Positions 1 to 5,133 of a DNA stretch of 5,935 nt are shown piece by piece (within the stretch, counting starts at the first letter, position 1; each line of letters opens with the position of its first letter). Below the pieces are notes generated by a model. The model made no database searches and was not told the origin of the DNA. It saw only the letters and a program-made list of their open reading frames with translations. The DNA is from Hellea sp. (GTDB lineage Bacteria; Pseudomonadota; Alphaproteobacteria; Caulobacterales; Maricaulaceae). The stretch spans positions 1-5,935 of the forward strand of contig JAHDEU010000152.1 in assembly GCA_020628635.1 (NCBI GenBank), given 5' to 3'. The translations under genes were made by a program, and so were the position numbers.

Positions 1-231
1 GGGGGTGGTGCCCGTCAGGGCGGTGGGGGCTCTGTCGGCTACAGACCTGCGCCTGACGAGAGAGCCCCCTCCGTCATCGCCATGCTAGCGCATGTCGCTG
101 CCACCTCCCCCTGAAGGGGGAGGAACACGATGGGTTGTCCAAATCAAGTTCCTCCCCCGCAAGGGGGAGAGGGACCGCCGCGGAGCGGTGGTGAAGGGGG
201 GCGCAACCAAAGTGCCCGCCGTCAGGCGGCC
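1..231. repeat. Mosaic of GC-rich palindromes (REP-like intergenic repeats)
   Basis: No credible gene lies here; the region is built of hairpins. Stems seen directly: GCCC/GGGC at 10-13/18-21 (loop GTCA); GGGGGCTCT/AGAGCCCCC at 25-33/61-69, with an inner GTC-GGC/GCC-GAC stem; CATGC/GCATG at 81-85/90-94; CCTCCCCC/GGGGGAGG at 104-111/116-123 (loop TGAA); CTCCCCC/GGGGGAG at 152-158/163-169 (loop GCAA); ACCGCCGC/GCGGTGGT at 174-181/185-192 (one G-T pair); CCGCC/GGCGG at 216-220/225-229 (loop GTCA). In addition GGGGGAGGAAC (116-126) and GTTCCTCCCCC (148-158) are perfect inverted copies, so neighbouring hairpins can re-pair. No T-run follows any stem, so these do not look like intrinsic terminators. 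Similar multi-hairpin blocks occur between genes in many GC-rich alphaproteobacteria; copy number in this genome cannot be judged from one window. Confidence 0.65.
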
Positions 232-301
232 AGCCCCCATCCCCCGTTTTCGCAAACAATCCACTTTAACCCCCCGCATCCCCGCGCTAAGCCCGCGCGC
301 A
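232..301 (+). other. Leader upstream of mnhE, no clear signals
   Basis: This is the stretch between the hairpin mosaic and the first ATG of mnhE. The operon promoter would be expected here or within the repeats, but I see no convincing -35/-10 pair. The only AT-richer patch is around 246-270. There is no purine-rich ribosome site just before 302, which makes the mnhE start uncertain. Confidence 0.3.
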
Positions 302-779
302 ATGATGCGCTTCGCCATAGTCTTGATGCTCGCGCTGGCCGCAACATGGTGGGTGTTGTCCGGGTTCGGGCTGGAAAAAACGCTGCTGCTGATTCTCGGC
401 GCGATCTCCATCGTGCTGGTGCTGATCATGTCCGCGCGCATGCGAATTCTGGACCGCGAGACCGCGCCCTATCTCACCATTCCGCAGACGCTCGCCTATT
501 TCGGCTGGCTGTTCAAAGAGATCGTGAAGGCCAATGTTCAGGTCGTGAACGCGGTCATGGCGCCCGACCTCGAGGTCAGCCCGACGCTGGTTAAAATCCG
601 GCGGCAAGTCCGACCTGTCCAAGACGATGTTCGCCAATTCCATCACCCTGACGCCCGGTACGGTCTCGGTCGATCTGGGCGATGACCACATTCTCGTCCA
701 CGCGCTGCTGTCCGAGATGAGCGATCCCGACGACTTCGCGGAAATGAGCGAGCGCTCCAGCTGGGCGGTCGGGCAATGA
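302..779 (+). pseudogene. mnhE: Mrp/Mnh antiporter subunit E, apparent frameshift
   Basis: MnhE is a small membrane subunit of the Mrp cation/proton antiporter with a conserved cytoplasmic C-terminal part. The first frame (from ATG 302, or ATG 305) encodes hydrophobic segments at about residues 3-20 and 27-44, then YLTIPQTLAYFGWLFKEIVK (57-76) and DLEVSPTLVK ending at residue 98. That frame then runs into unrelated sequence and stops at 683-685, giving 127 residues. The frame one base over continues the family exactly: KSDLSKTMFANSITLTPGTV, then a short acidic tail ending at TGA 777-779. Skipping one base of the A run at 593-596 joins the halves into 158 residues, the usual family length. So there is a net +1 (or -2) change between about 590 and 608. 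It may be a real recent mutation or a read/assembly error. The restored stop overlaps the mnhF start (ATGA), supporting 779 as the true end. No ribosome site marks the start. Confidence 0.8.
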
Positions 780-1099
780 GCGCGCTGATGGGCTATATCA
801 TGCTCGCGGCCGCGTTCTTTTTGATCGTGTCCATGGCGCTGATGCTGTTCCGGCTGATCGCGGGGCCGTCGCTCTATGACCGGCTGTTGGCGGTCAATTC
901 GTTCGGCACAAAGACCGTGCTGTTTCTGTGCGTGTTCTGCTTCATCATCGACCGGCCGGACGGCGTGGACATCGCGCTTCTCTATGCGCTGATGAACTTC
1001 ACCGCGACCATCGCCGTGCTCAAATTCTTCAACTACCGCGCGCTGAATGTCGGCCTGCTGAAGGCGAAATACGACATGGATCAGGAGGGCGTGCAATGA
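776..1099 (+). CDS. mnhF: Mrp/Mnh antiporter subunit F
   Basis: This is a small inner-membrane subunit of the multi-subunit Na+(cation)/H+ antiporter; 107 residues, slightly above the 85-95 common in the family. It has three hydrophobic segments, at about residues 6-28, 44-58 and 64-84. The family signature is present as RLIAGPSLYDRLLAVNSFGT (26-45), including the Asp at position 35 that the family keeps beside the GPS turn. A second conserved block, DGVDIALLYALMNF, follows at 62-75. The hydrophilic tail (about 86-107) is longer than usual. The start ATG overlaps the stop of mnhE in the restored frame (ATGA, 776-779), and the end overlaps the mnhG start by four bases. Its ribosome site is weak, so it probably depends on translation arriving from mnhE, which the mnhE frameshift would disturb. 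Confidence 0.93.
   Translation: MSALMGYIMLAAAFFLIVSMALMLFRLIAGPSLYDRLLAVNSFGTKTVLFLCVFCFIIDRPDGVDIALLYALMNFTATIAVLKFFNYRALNVGLLKAKYDMDQEGVQ
1083..1088 (+). promoter_or_regulatory. Strong ribosome binding site for mnhG
   Basis: AGGAGG sits 7 bases before the ATG at 1096, inside the end of mnhF. It fixes the mnhG start and rules out the longer upstream reading of that frame. Confidence 0.8.
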
Positions 1100-1500
1100 G
1101 CGTGCTCCTGATGATGGCCGCCGAAGCCGCGCCGAAAGTGGCCGGGCCGGGCGTGGACTGGTCCGCTGTGTGGGATGCCGTGCGCGCCGTCCTGACGGTG
1201 GCGAGCCTCGGCGCTGGACTGTTCTTCGTGCTGGCTGGGACCATCGGCGTGATCCGCCTGCCGGACTTCTACACGCGGCTCCACGCGGCGGGCATGACCG
1301 ATACGCTGGGCGCGGAGCTGATCCTGCTCGGGCTGATCTTCCAGGCGGATGGCTGGCAGATGATCGCCAAGCTGCTGCTCGTCGCCTTCTTCCTGTTCAT
1401 CACCAGCCCGACGGCGACGCATGCCGTTGCCCACGCCGCCTACCGCGCGGGCGAGAAGCCCGTGCTGGGCCGCTGGCGGATCGACGGGGAGGGCGAGTGA
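1096..1500 (+). CDS. mnhG: Mrp/Mnh antiporter subunit G
   Basis: This is a membrane subunit of the Mrp antiporter; 134 residues, typical for MnhG (about 110-135). Hydrophobic segments lie at about residues 33-53, 72-84 and 89-104. The family hallmark GVIRLPDFYTRLHAAGMTDT (51-70) followed by LG is intact, as is the C-terminal block SPTATHAVAHAAYRAG (104-119). An alanine-rich N-terminal stretch of about 30 residues precedes the first membrane helix and is less conserved in this family. The start at 1096 is chosen because AGGAGG lies at optimal distance and because it makes an ATGA overlap with mnhF. The TGA stop shares its last base with the ATG of the following small gene. Its role is structural or in complex assembly; no catalytic chemistry is known for this subunit. 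Confidence 0.94.
   Translation: MSVLLMMAAEAAPKVAGPGVDWSAVWDAVRAVLTVASLGAGLFFVLAGTIGVIRLPDFYTRLHAAGMTDTLGAELILLGLIFQADGWQMIAKLLLVAFFLFITSPTATHAVAHAAYRAGEKPVLGRWRIDGEGE
1488..1492 (+). promoter_or_regulatory. Ribosome binding site for the 83-aa gene
   Basis: GGAGG lies 7 bases before ATG 1500, within the end of mnhG. It is one of the two best ribosome sites in the window and is the main evidence that the small unrecognised gene at 1500-1751 is translated. Confidence 0.65.
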
Positions 1501-1751
1501 TGAGCGCATATGGTCCGGCATTCGAGCCCTGGGGGCGCTATTGGGAGGTGTCTGATCTGAGGGATCACCTTTGCAACTGCTTTGGACCCTTTTATCCGAC
1601 CGAAGCCGATCTGCTGATGCAGATGGTTCCGGTCTACGTTGTCGTTCTGCTTCTCGCTTTTCTGATCCGGCAGCGTCCGAGATTGGGCCTGCCGCGCGCC
1701 TTTCATTTCGGTGATGACTTGTATCACGCGCCCGACGAGCTCGCCGCATGA
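1500..1751 (+). CDS. Unrecognised 83-aa single-pass membrane protein inside the mrp operon
   Basis: I do not recognise this protein. It has 83 residues in three parts. A polar N-terminus rich in aromatic residues (FEPWGRYW at 8-15) carries a CNC pair (Cys25, Cys27) and FGPFYPTEADLL at 28-39. One clear membrane helix follows at about 42-57 (QMVPVYVVVLLLAFLIRQ, 41-58). A basic then acidic C-terminus (RQRPRLGLPR, then GDDLYHAPDE) completes it. The positive residues just after the helix suggest an outside N-terminus and a cytoplasmic C-terminus. It has a good ribosome site, shares one base with the mnhG stop (TGATG), and its own stop overlaps the next start (ATGA 1748-1751), so it is woven into the operon. 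Its codons use T/A in third position (CTT, GTT, TTT, TTG, AGA) noticeably more than its neighbours. It may be an accessory or assembly subunit; that is inference from position only. A chance ORF is unlikely but not excluded. Confidence 0.72.
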   Translation: MSAYGPAFEPWGRYWEVSDLRDHLCNCFGPFYPTEADLLMQMVPVYVVVLLLAFLIRQRPRLGLPRAFHFGDDLYHAPDELAA

Positions 1752-2467
1752 TCCTTGCCGCCGACATATCGCCCGCCGTGCCAACGATCCTGCTCGACAT
1801 CTGTTTGCTGACCCTTCTGGTCGTCACGGCCTTCGCCATCGTGCGGATGCGTTCGCTCTTCGCCATCGTCATGCTGCAGGGCGTCTATTCGCTCGTGGCC
1901 GCCGCGTGGTTCGTGACTCTGGATGCGGTGGATGTGGCTTTCACCGAAGCGGCTGTGGGAGCGGGCATTTCGACCGTGCTGATGCTCTCGGCCATGCTGC
2001 TCGCGGACCGCAAGTCCACGCCCGTGCCCAAGACGCGTCAATGGGGCGCGCTGGCGGTTGTCTTCATCGCGGGTGCGGCCATGCTGTTCGCCGTGCCGGA
2101 CCTGCCCGCCTACGGCTCCGCTGATTCGCCCGCCAATGCCTATGTCGGGACCGACTATCTGGCCAAGACGGCGGTGGAGGTCGATATCCCCAATGTGGTC
2201 ACGGCCGTGCTGTCGTCCTACCGGGGCTATGATACGTTCGGCGAAGTCGTTGTGATCTTCGCCGCCGGACTGGGCGTGCTGTTGCTGCTGGGCCTGAACG
2301 GCAATGCGGGCCGCTACCGCGCCGAAGTGCGCGGGCAGAGGCTGTCCGAGCGCGCCGCGCCGACGGGCGTGTCCGCGCGCGACGGGACAGTGGCCGAGGA
2401 CCCGCCCGTGGACACGACGCCCGTGCAAGCCGGTGGACGCCCCTCTGTGACGGGGCTCGACACATGA
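1748..2467 (+). CDS. Detached MnhA C-terminal module (MbhD/MbhE-like, DUF4040)
   Basis: In classical Mrp complexes this module is the C-terminal end of the large subunit A; here it is a separate 239-residue protein, as MbhD and MbhE are in archaeal membrane-bound hydrogenases. The first part (about residues 13-87) has three hydrophobic segments with LFAIVMLQGVYSLVAAAWF (37-55) and DVAFTEAAVGAG (62-73), which carries the acidic residues Asp62 and Glu67 typical of this domain. A fourth segment follows at 101-117. The MbhE-like part has NVVTAVLSSYRGYDTFGEVV (149-168), including the conserved Gly-Asp-Thr-Gly-Glu arrangement with Glu166, then a helix to about 183. Residues 184-239 form a hydrophilic Pro/Ala/Asp-rich tail of unknown purpose. 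The start forms ATGA with the previous gene and the end forms ATGA with mnhB. Automatic annotation may call it subunit B or simply DUF4040. It probably contributes to the cation or proton path next to the D-type subunits. Confidence 0.88.
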   Translation: MILAADISPAVPTILLDICLLTLLVVTAFAIVRMRSLFAIVMLQGVYSLVAAAWFVTLDAVDVAFTEAAVGAGISTVLMLSAMLLADRKSTPVPKTRQWGALAVVFIAGAAMLFAVPDLPAYGSADSPANAYVGTDYLAKTAVEVDIPNVVTAVLSSYRGYDTFGEVVVIFAAGLGVLLLLGLNGNAGRYRAEVRGQRLSERAAPTGVSARDGTVAEDPPVDTTPVQAGGRPSVTGLDT

Positions 2468-2958
2468 GGATCCCGGTCAAGCCAAAGCCAGCCAAAGGCC
2501 CCGTTGTCCCGCCAGCCGGGTCCGACCCGCATGTGCTGCTGCGCGTCATTTCCAAATTCCTCATCCCGCTCATCGCGCTGTTCGCCTTCTATGTGCAGTT
2601 CCACGGCGAATACGGTCCGGGCGGCGGTTTTCAGGCGGGTGTGATCCTGGCCGTGTCGATCATCCTCTACGCGCTGATCTTCGGCCTCGCTGAGGCCAAG
2701 CGCGCCTTTCCGCCCTGGCTGGTGCGGCTCGGCATGACGCTGGGCGTGCTGCTTTACGGCGGCACGGGCGTGGTCGCGTGGCTGCTGGGCGGCGAGTTCC
2801 TGAACTATTCCGTGCTGTTTCCGGACCCGATCGACGGCCAGCATTACGGCATCATCGCGATCGAGCTCGGCGTGCTGACGACGGTGACCAGCGTCATGGT
2901 GGCCTTCTTCTACGCTTTCGGTTCGCGCCAGCCCGACATCGAAGACGGGGACTGGTAG
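2464..2958 (+). CDS. mnhB: Mrp/Mnh antiporter subunit B
   Basis: This is an integral membrane subunit of the cation/H+ antiporter, 164 residues. Four hydrophobic segments are visible at about residues 27-44, 56-76, 87-108 and 128-151. The family signature is clear: LLRVISKFLIPLIALFAFYV (25-44), then QFHGEYGPGGGFQAGVI (45-61) containing His47 and the Gly-rich turn. A second conserved block has Gly129 and Glu134 (YGIIAIELGV, 128-137). The N-terminal 22 residues are an unusual Lys/Pro-rich cytoplasmic extension (MRIPVKPKPAKGPVVPP). The start is set by the ATGA overlap with the preceding gene; the local ribosome site is weak (GGGG only), so translational coupling is likely. The stop TAG is followed after one base by the mnhC start. 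The family assignment is secure; its separate biochemical role within the complex is not known. Confidence 0.95.
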   Translation: MRIPVKPKPAKGPVVPPAGSDPHVLLRVISKFLIPLIALFAFYVQFHGEYGPGGGFQAGVILAVSIILYALIFGLAEAKRAFPPWLVRLGMTLGVLLYGGTGVVAWLLGGEFLNYSVLFPDPIDGQHYGIIAIELGVLTTVTSVMVAFFYAFGSRQPDIEDGDW

Positions 2959-2959
2959 G

Positions 2960-3460
2960 ATGGAGATCGGGCTGTTCAGTCACTTCAACTATGTGGTCGT
3001 GATCATCCTGATGATGGTCGGGCTCTATATCGTGTTCGCCTCGCGCAACCTGATCAAGAAACTGGTCGGACTGAGCGTGTTCCAGACCAGCGTTTTCCTG
3101 TTCTACATCACGCTCGCCAAGATCGCGGGCGCGCAGCCGCCCATCCTCGTCAAGGACAAGTCCACCAAGTCGGGCTATGATGAGTATTCTCAATATAATG
3201 AGGCAGTGCAGACCGCGGCGGGCGGCAACACCTACTACCTGCCCAGCACCGGCTCCGACATCCTCTACTCCAACCCGCTGCCGCACGTGCTGATCCTGAC
3301 GGCCATCGTGGTCGGCGTCGCGACGCTGGCCATCGGCCTGGCGCTCTCTGTCCGCATCCGCGAGGTCTACCAGACCATCGAAATGGACGACATCGAGCGC
3401 GCCGACTTCCAGTACAATCTGGAAGGCACAGATGCGGCCACAGTGAAGAACGCATCATGA
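2960..3460 (+). CDS. mnhC: Mrp/Mnh antiporter subunit C (NuoK-like), enlarged loop
   Basis: MnhC is homologous to NuoK of respiratory complex I and sits next to the D-type antiporter subunits. It has three membrane helices at about residues 9-28, 33-55 and 108-132, with family blocks NLIKKLVGLSVFQTSVFLFY (30-49) and NPLPHVLILTAIVVGVATLA (105-124). At 166 residues it is much longer than the common 110-125. The excess lies in a polar loop between helices 2 and 3 (about 63-103, with DKSTKSGYDEYSQYNEAVQT at 66-85) and in a charged tail after 133 (MDDIERADF at 142-150). By the usual topology the loop would face the periplasm. The DNA of the loop around 3176-3210 is clearly more AT-rich than its surroundings. 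It starts one base after the mnhB stop and ends in an ATGA overlap with mnhD. Confidence 0.93.
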   Translation: MEIGLFSHFNYVVVIILMMVGLYIVFASRNLIKKLVGLSVFQTSVFLFYITLAKIAGAQPPILVKDKSTKSGYDEYSQYNEAVQTAAGGNTYYLPSTGSDILYSNPLPHVLILTAIVVGVATLAIGLALSVRIREVYQTIEMDDIERADFQYNLEGTDAATVKNAS

Positions 3461-4983
3461 GCAGCTGGTTCGTCACACACGGCGCGGCGTTCATCGTCGT
3501 GCTGCCGCTGCTCATGGCGGCGATCACGGCCGTGCTGCCCGCCGTGCGCAGGCTCGCCTGGTTCACCGCGCTGGTCGTGGTCAGCCTTGTCGCGCTGGTC
3601 GCTTTCATCGTGCTGCAGACCCAGATCGATCTCGGCGCCTTCATCTACCGCATGGGCGGGTGGGAGCCGCCGCACGGCATTTCGCTCGGCATCGACGCGG
3701 TCAACGCGCCGATCGCGCTGCTGATCGCGGCCATGGGCGTGGCGACGCTGGTCTATGCGGAACCCGCCGTGGACAGCGAAGTGCAACGCAAGAAGCGCGC
3801 GCCGTTCTACGCTGCCTTCCTGCTCTGCGTGGCGGGACTGCTGGGCATGGTGGTCACGGGCGATGCGTTCAATGTCTTCGTCTTTCTCGAAGTCAGCTCG
3901 ATCTCGACCTACACCCTCGTCGCCATGGGCGCGAACCGCGACCGGCGGGCGCTGAGTGCCGCGTTCAACTACCTCATCCTCGGCTCGATCGGTGCGACCT
4001 TCTTCGTGATCGGCATCGGCTTTCTCTACGCAGAGACCGGCACGCTCAACATGGCGGACATGCGCCAGATCCTGGCGAATCTCGATGGCGGCTCGCGGGT
4101 GGCGCAGGTCGGCTTCGGCTTCGTTCTGGTCGGGCTGGGGCTGAAGCTCGCCATGTTCCCGCTACATACCTGGCTGCCCGGCGCCTATGCCTACAGCCCG
4201 ACAGCCGTGACGGCCTTCCTCGCTTCGACCGCGACCAAGGCCGCGCTCTACCTTCTCTACCGCTTCATGTTCACCGTGTTCGACCCGAGCTTCGACTATG
4301 TCGCCGTGACGCTTACCTATGTCGTCACGGCGCTGGCCGTGATCGGCATGGTGTTCGCCAGCCTGCAGGCGCTGTTCCAGACCGATGCGCGGCGGACGCT
4401 CGCGTTCAGCTCCGTGGCCCAGGTCGGCTACATGCTGCTCGGCATAGGGCTGATCAGCACGCTGGGTCTCGTGGGTTCCTATCTGCACCTGATCAACCAC
4501 GCCGTGGTCAAGGGCGGGCTGTTCCTGTGTCTCGGCGCGATGTGGTACCGCTTCGGCATCACCCGGATCTCCGACATGGCGGGCCTCGGCAAGACCATGC
4601 CGATCACGACGGCCGCCTTCACCGTGCTCGCCTTCTCTCTCATCGGCGTGCCGTTCACGGCCGGCTTCGTGTCCAAGGTCGCGCTGGCGGAAGCGGCGCT
4701 GGAGCGCGGCTGGTATTGGGCCGTCGCGGTCATCATGATCGCGTCCATTCTGGCGCTCCTCTATATGGGCCGGATGATGATGGTCGCCTATTTCAGCCCG
4801 CCGCCCGCGAGCGCGCTGAACTCTGACGGCCGCGTGCAGAGACGCGAAGCGCCGCTGCTCATGCTCGTCCCCATGATTGGCCTGGCCGTGACCAGCGTGC
4901 TGATCGGCGTGCGGGGCAATGTCTATCTGGCGGAAGTGTCCGAAAATGCCGCGCGCGTCCTGCTGCCGGGAGGCGGGCTGTGA
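3457..4983 (+). CDS. mnhD: Mrp/Mnh antiporter subunit D (proton-conducting, NuoM/L/N family)
   Basis: This is a large ion-translocating subunit, 508 residues with about 14 predicted membrane helices, full length for MnhD. The family's charged axis is intact. Glu145 lies in the helix-5 block NVFVFLEVSSISTYTLVAMG (139-158). Lys230 is in GLGLKLAMFPLHTWLPGAYA (226-245). Lys261 is in STATKAALYLLYRF (257-270). His348 and Lys352 are in INHAVVKGG (346-354), and Lys407 lies in GFVSKVAL (403-410), the helix-12 position. In complex I and Mrp these residues carry protons through the half-channels and link them to the neighbouring subunit. The start is in an ATGA overlap with mnhC; a weak purine run (GTGAAGAA) precedes it. 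The stop TGA at 4981-4983 overlaps a GTG (4980-4982) that opens a short frame through the repeat downstream. Confidence 0.96.
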   Translation: MSSWFVTHGAAFIVVLPLLMAAITAVLPAVRRLAWFTALVVVSLVALVAFIVLQTQIDLGAFIYRMGGWEPPHGISLGIDAVNAPIALLIAAMGVATLVYAEPAVDSEVQRKKRAPFYAAFLLCVAGLLGMVVTGDAFNVFVFLEVSSISTYTLVAMGANRDRRALSAAFNYLILGSIGATFFVIGIGFLYAETGTLNMADMRQILANLDGGSRVAQVGFGFVLVGLGLKLAMFPLHTWLPGAYAYSPTAVTAFLASTATKAALYLLYRFMFTVFDPSFDYVAVTLTYVVTALAVIGMVFASLQALFQTDARRTLAFSSVAQVGYMLLGIGLISTLGLVGSYLHLINHAVVKGGLFLCLGAMWYRFGITRISDMAGLGKTMPITTAAFTVLAFSLIGVPFTAGFVSKVALAEAALERGWYWAVAVIMIASILALLYMGRMMMVAYFSPPPASALNSDGRVQRREAPLLMLVPMIGLAVTSVLIGVRGNVYLAEVSENAARVLLPGGGL

Positions 4984-5001
4984 GTGCGGTTCCAGCAATA
5001 T

Positions 5002-5113
5002 TCGTCCCCGGACTTGATCCGGGGTCCATTCGCATCGCGGTCGGGTTGCCGACGCGGATGCGTGGCTGGGATGACGTCGATGCGATTAGGCCCCGGGTCA
5101 AGCCCGGGGACGA
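5002..5113. repeat. Palindromic alphaproteobacterial-type intergenic repeat inside the operon
   Basis: Two arms that are each palindromic face one another as inverted copies. The left arm (5002-5027) contains CCCCGGA-CTTGA-TCCGGGG at 5006-5024. The right arm (5089-5113) contains CCCCGGG-TCAAG-CCCGGGG at 5091-5109. The reverse complement of the right arm matches the left arm except for a few bases. A further inner pair, CGCATCG (5031-5037) and CGATGCG (5078-5084), extends the large hairpin. The CCCCGG-CTTGA-CCGGGG form is a widespread intergenic repeat type in alphaproteobacteria (from memory). It fills most of the only sizeable gap in an otherwise overlapping operon, so it was probably inserted there. 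Effects on mRNA stability or on the expression ratio of genes either side are possible but not shown. Confidence 0.85.
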
Positions 5114-5133
5114 TGTGATCGGGGGTGCACGCC

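Noticed and set aside
104..123. CCTCCCCC/GGGGGAGG hairpin as a rho-independent terminator of an upstream gene
   Set aside because: No T-run follows on either strand, and the hairpin is one of a series in a repeat block.
246..270. Possible sigma-70 promoter in the AT-richer patch before mnhE
   Set aside because: The TTTTCG and CTTTAA boxes are only about 11 bases apart, too close for a -35/-10 pair, and neither is a good match.
92..301. N-terminal extension of the mnhE frame back to ATG 92
   Set aside because: It translates the hairpin repeats into Pro/Arg-rich sequence with no family similarity. The membrane protein begins at 302/305.
928..1095. Upstream extension of the mnhG frame
   Set aside because: It overlaps mnhF out of frame, and the AGGAGG at 1083-1088 places the start at 1096.
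287..1096. 269-residue open frame on the - strand, and other long - strand frames (e.g. 1081-1872, 1724-2428, 4162-4998)
   Set aside because: Their translations are His/Arg/Gln/Asp-rich mirrors of the membrane-protein codons on the + strand, without family motifs or ribosome sites. They are typical antisense shadows in GC-rich DNA.
3660..4826. 388-residue + strand frame inside mnhD
   Set aside because: It is an Arg/His/Ala-rich out-of-frame reading of mnhD, which itself has complete family motifs.
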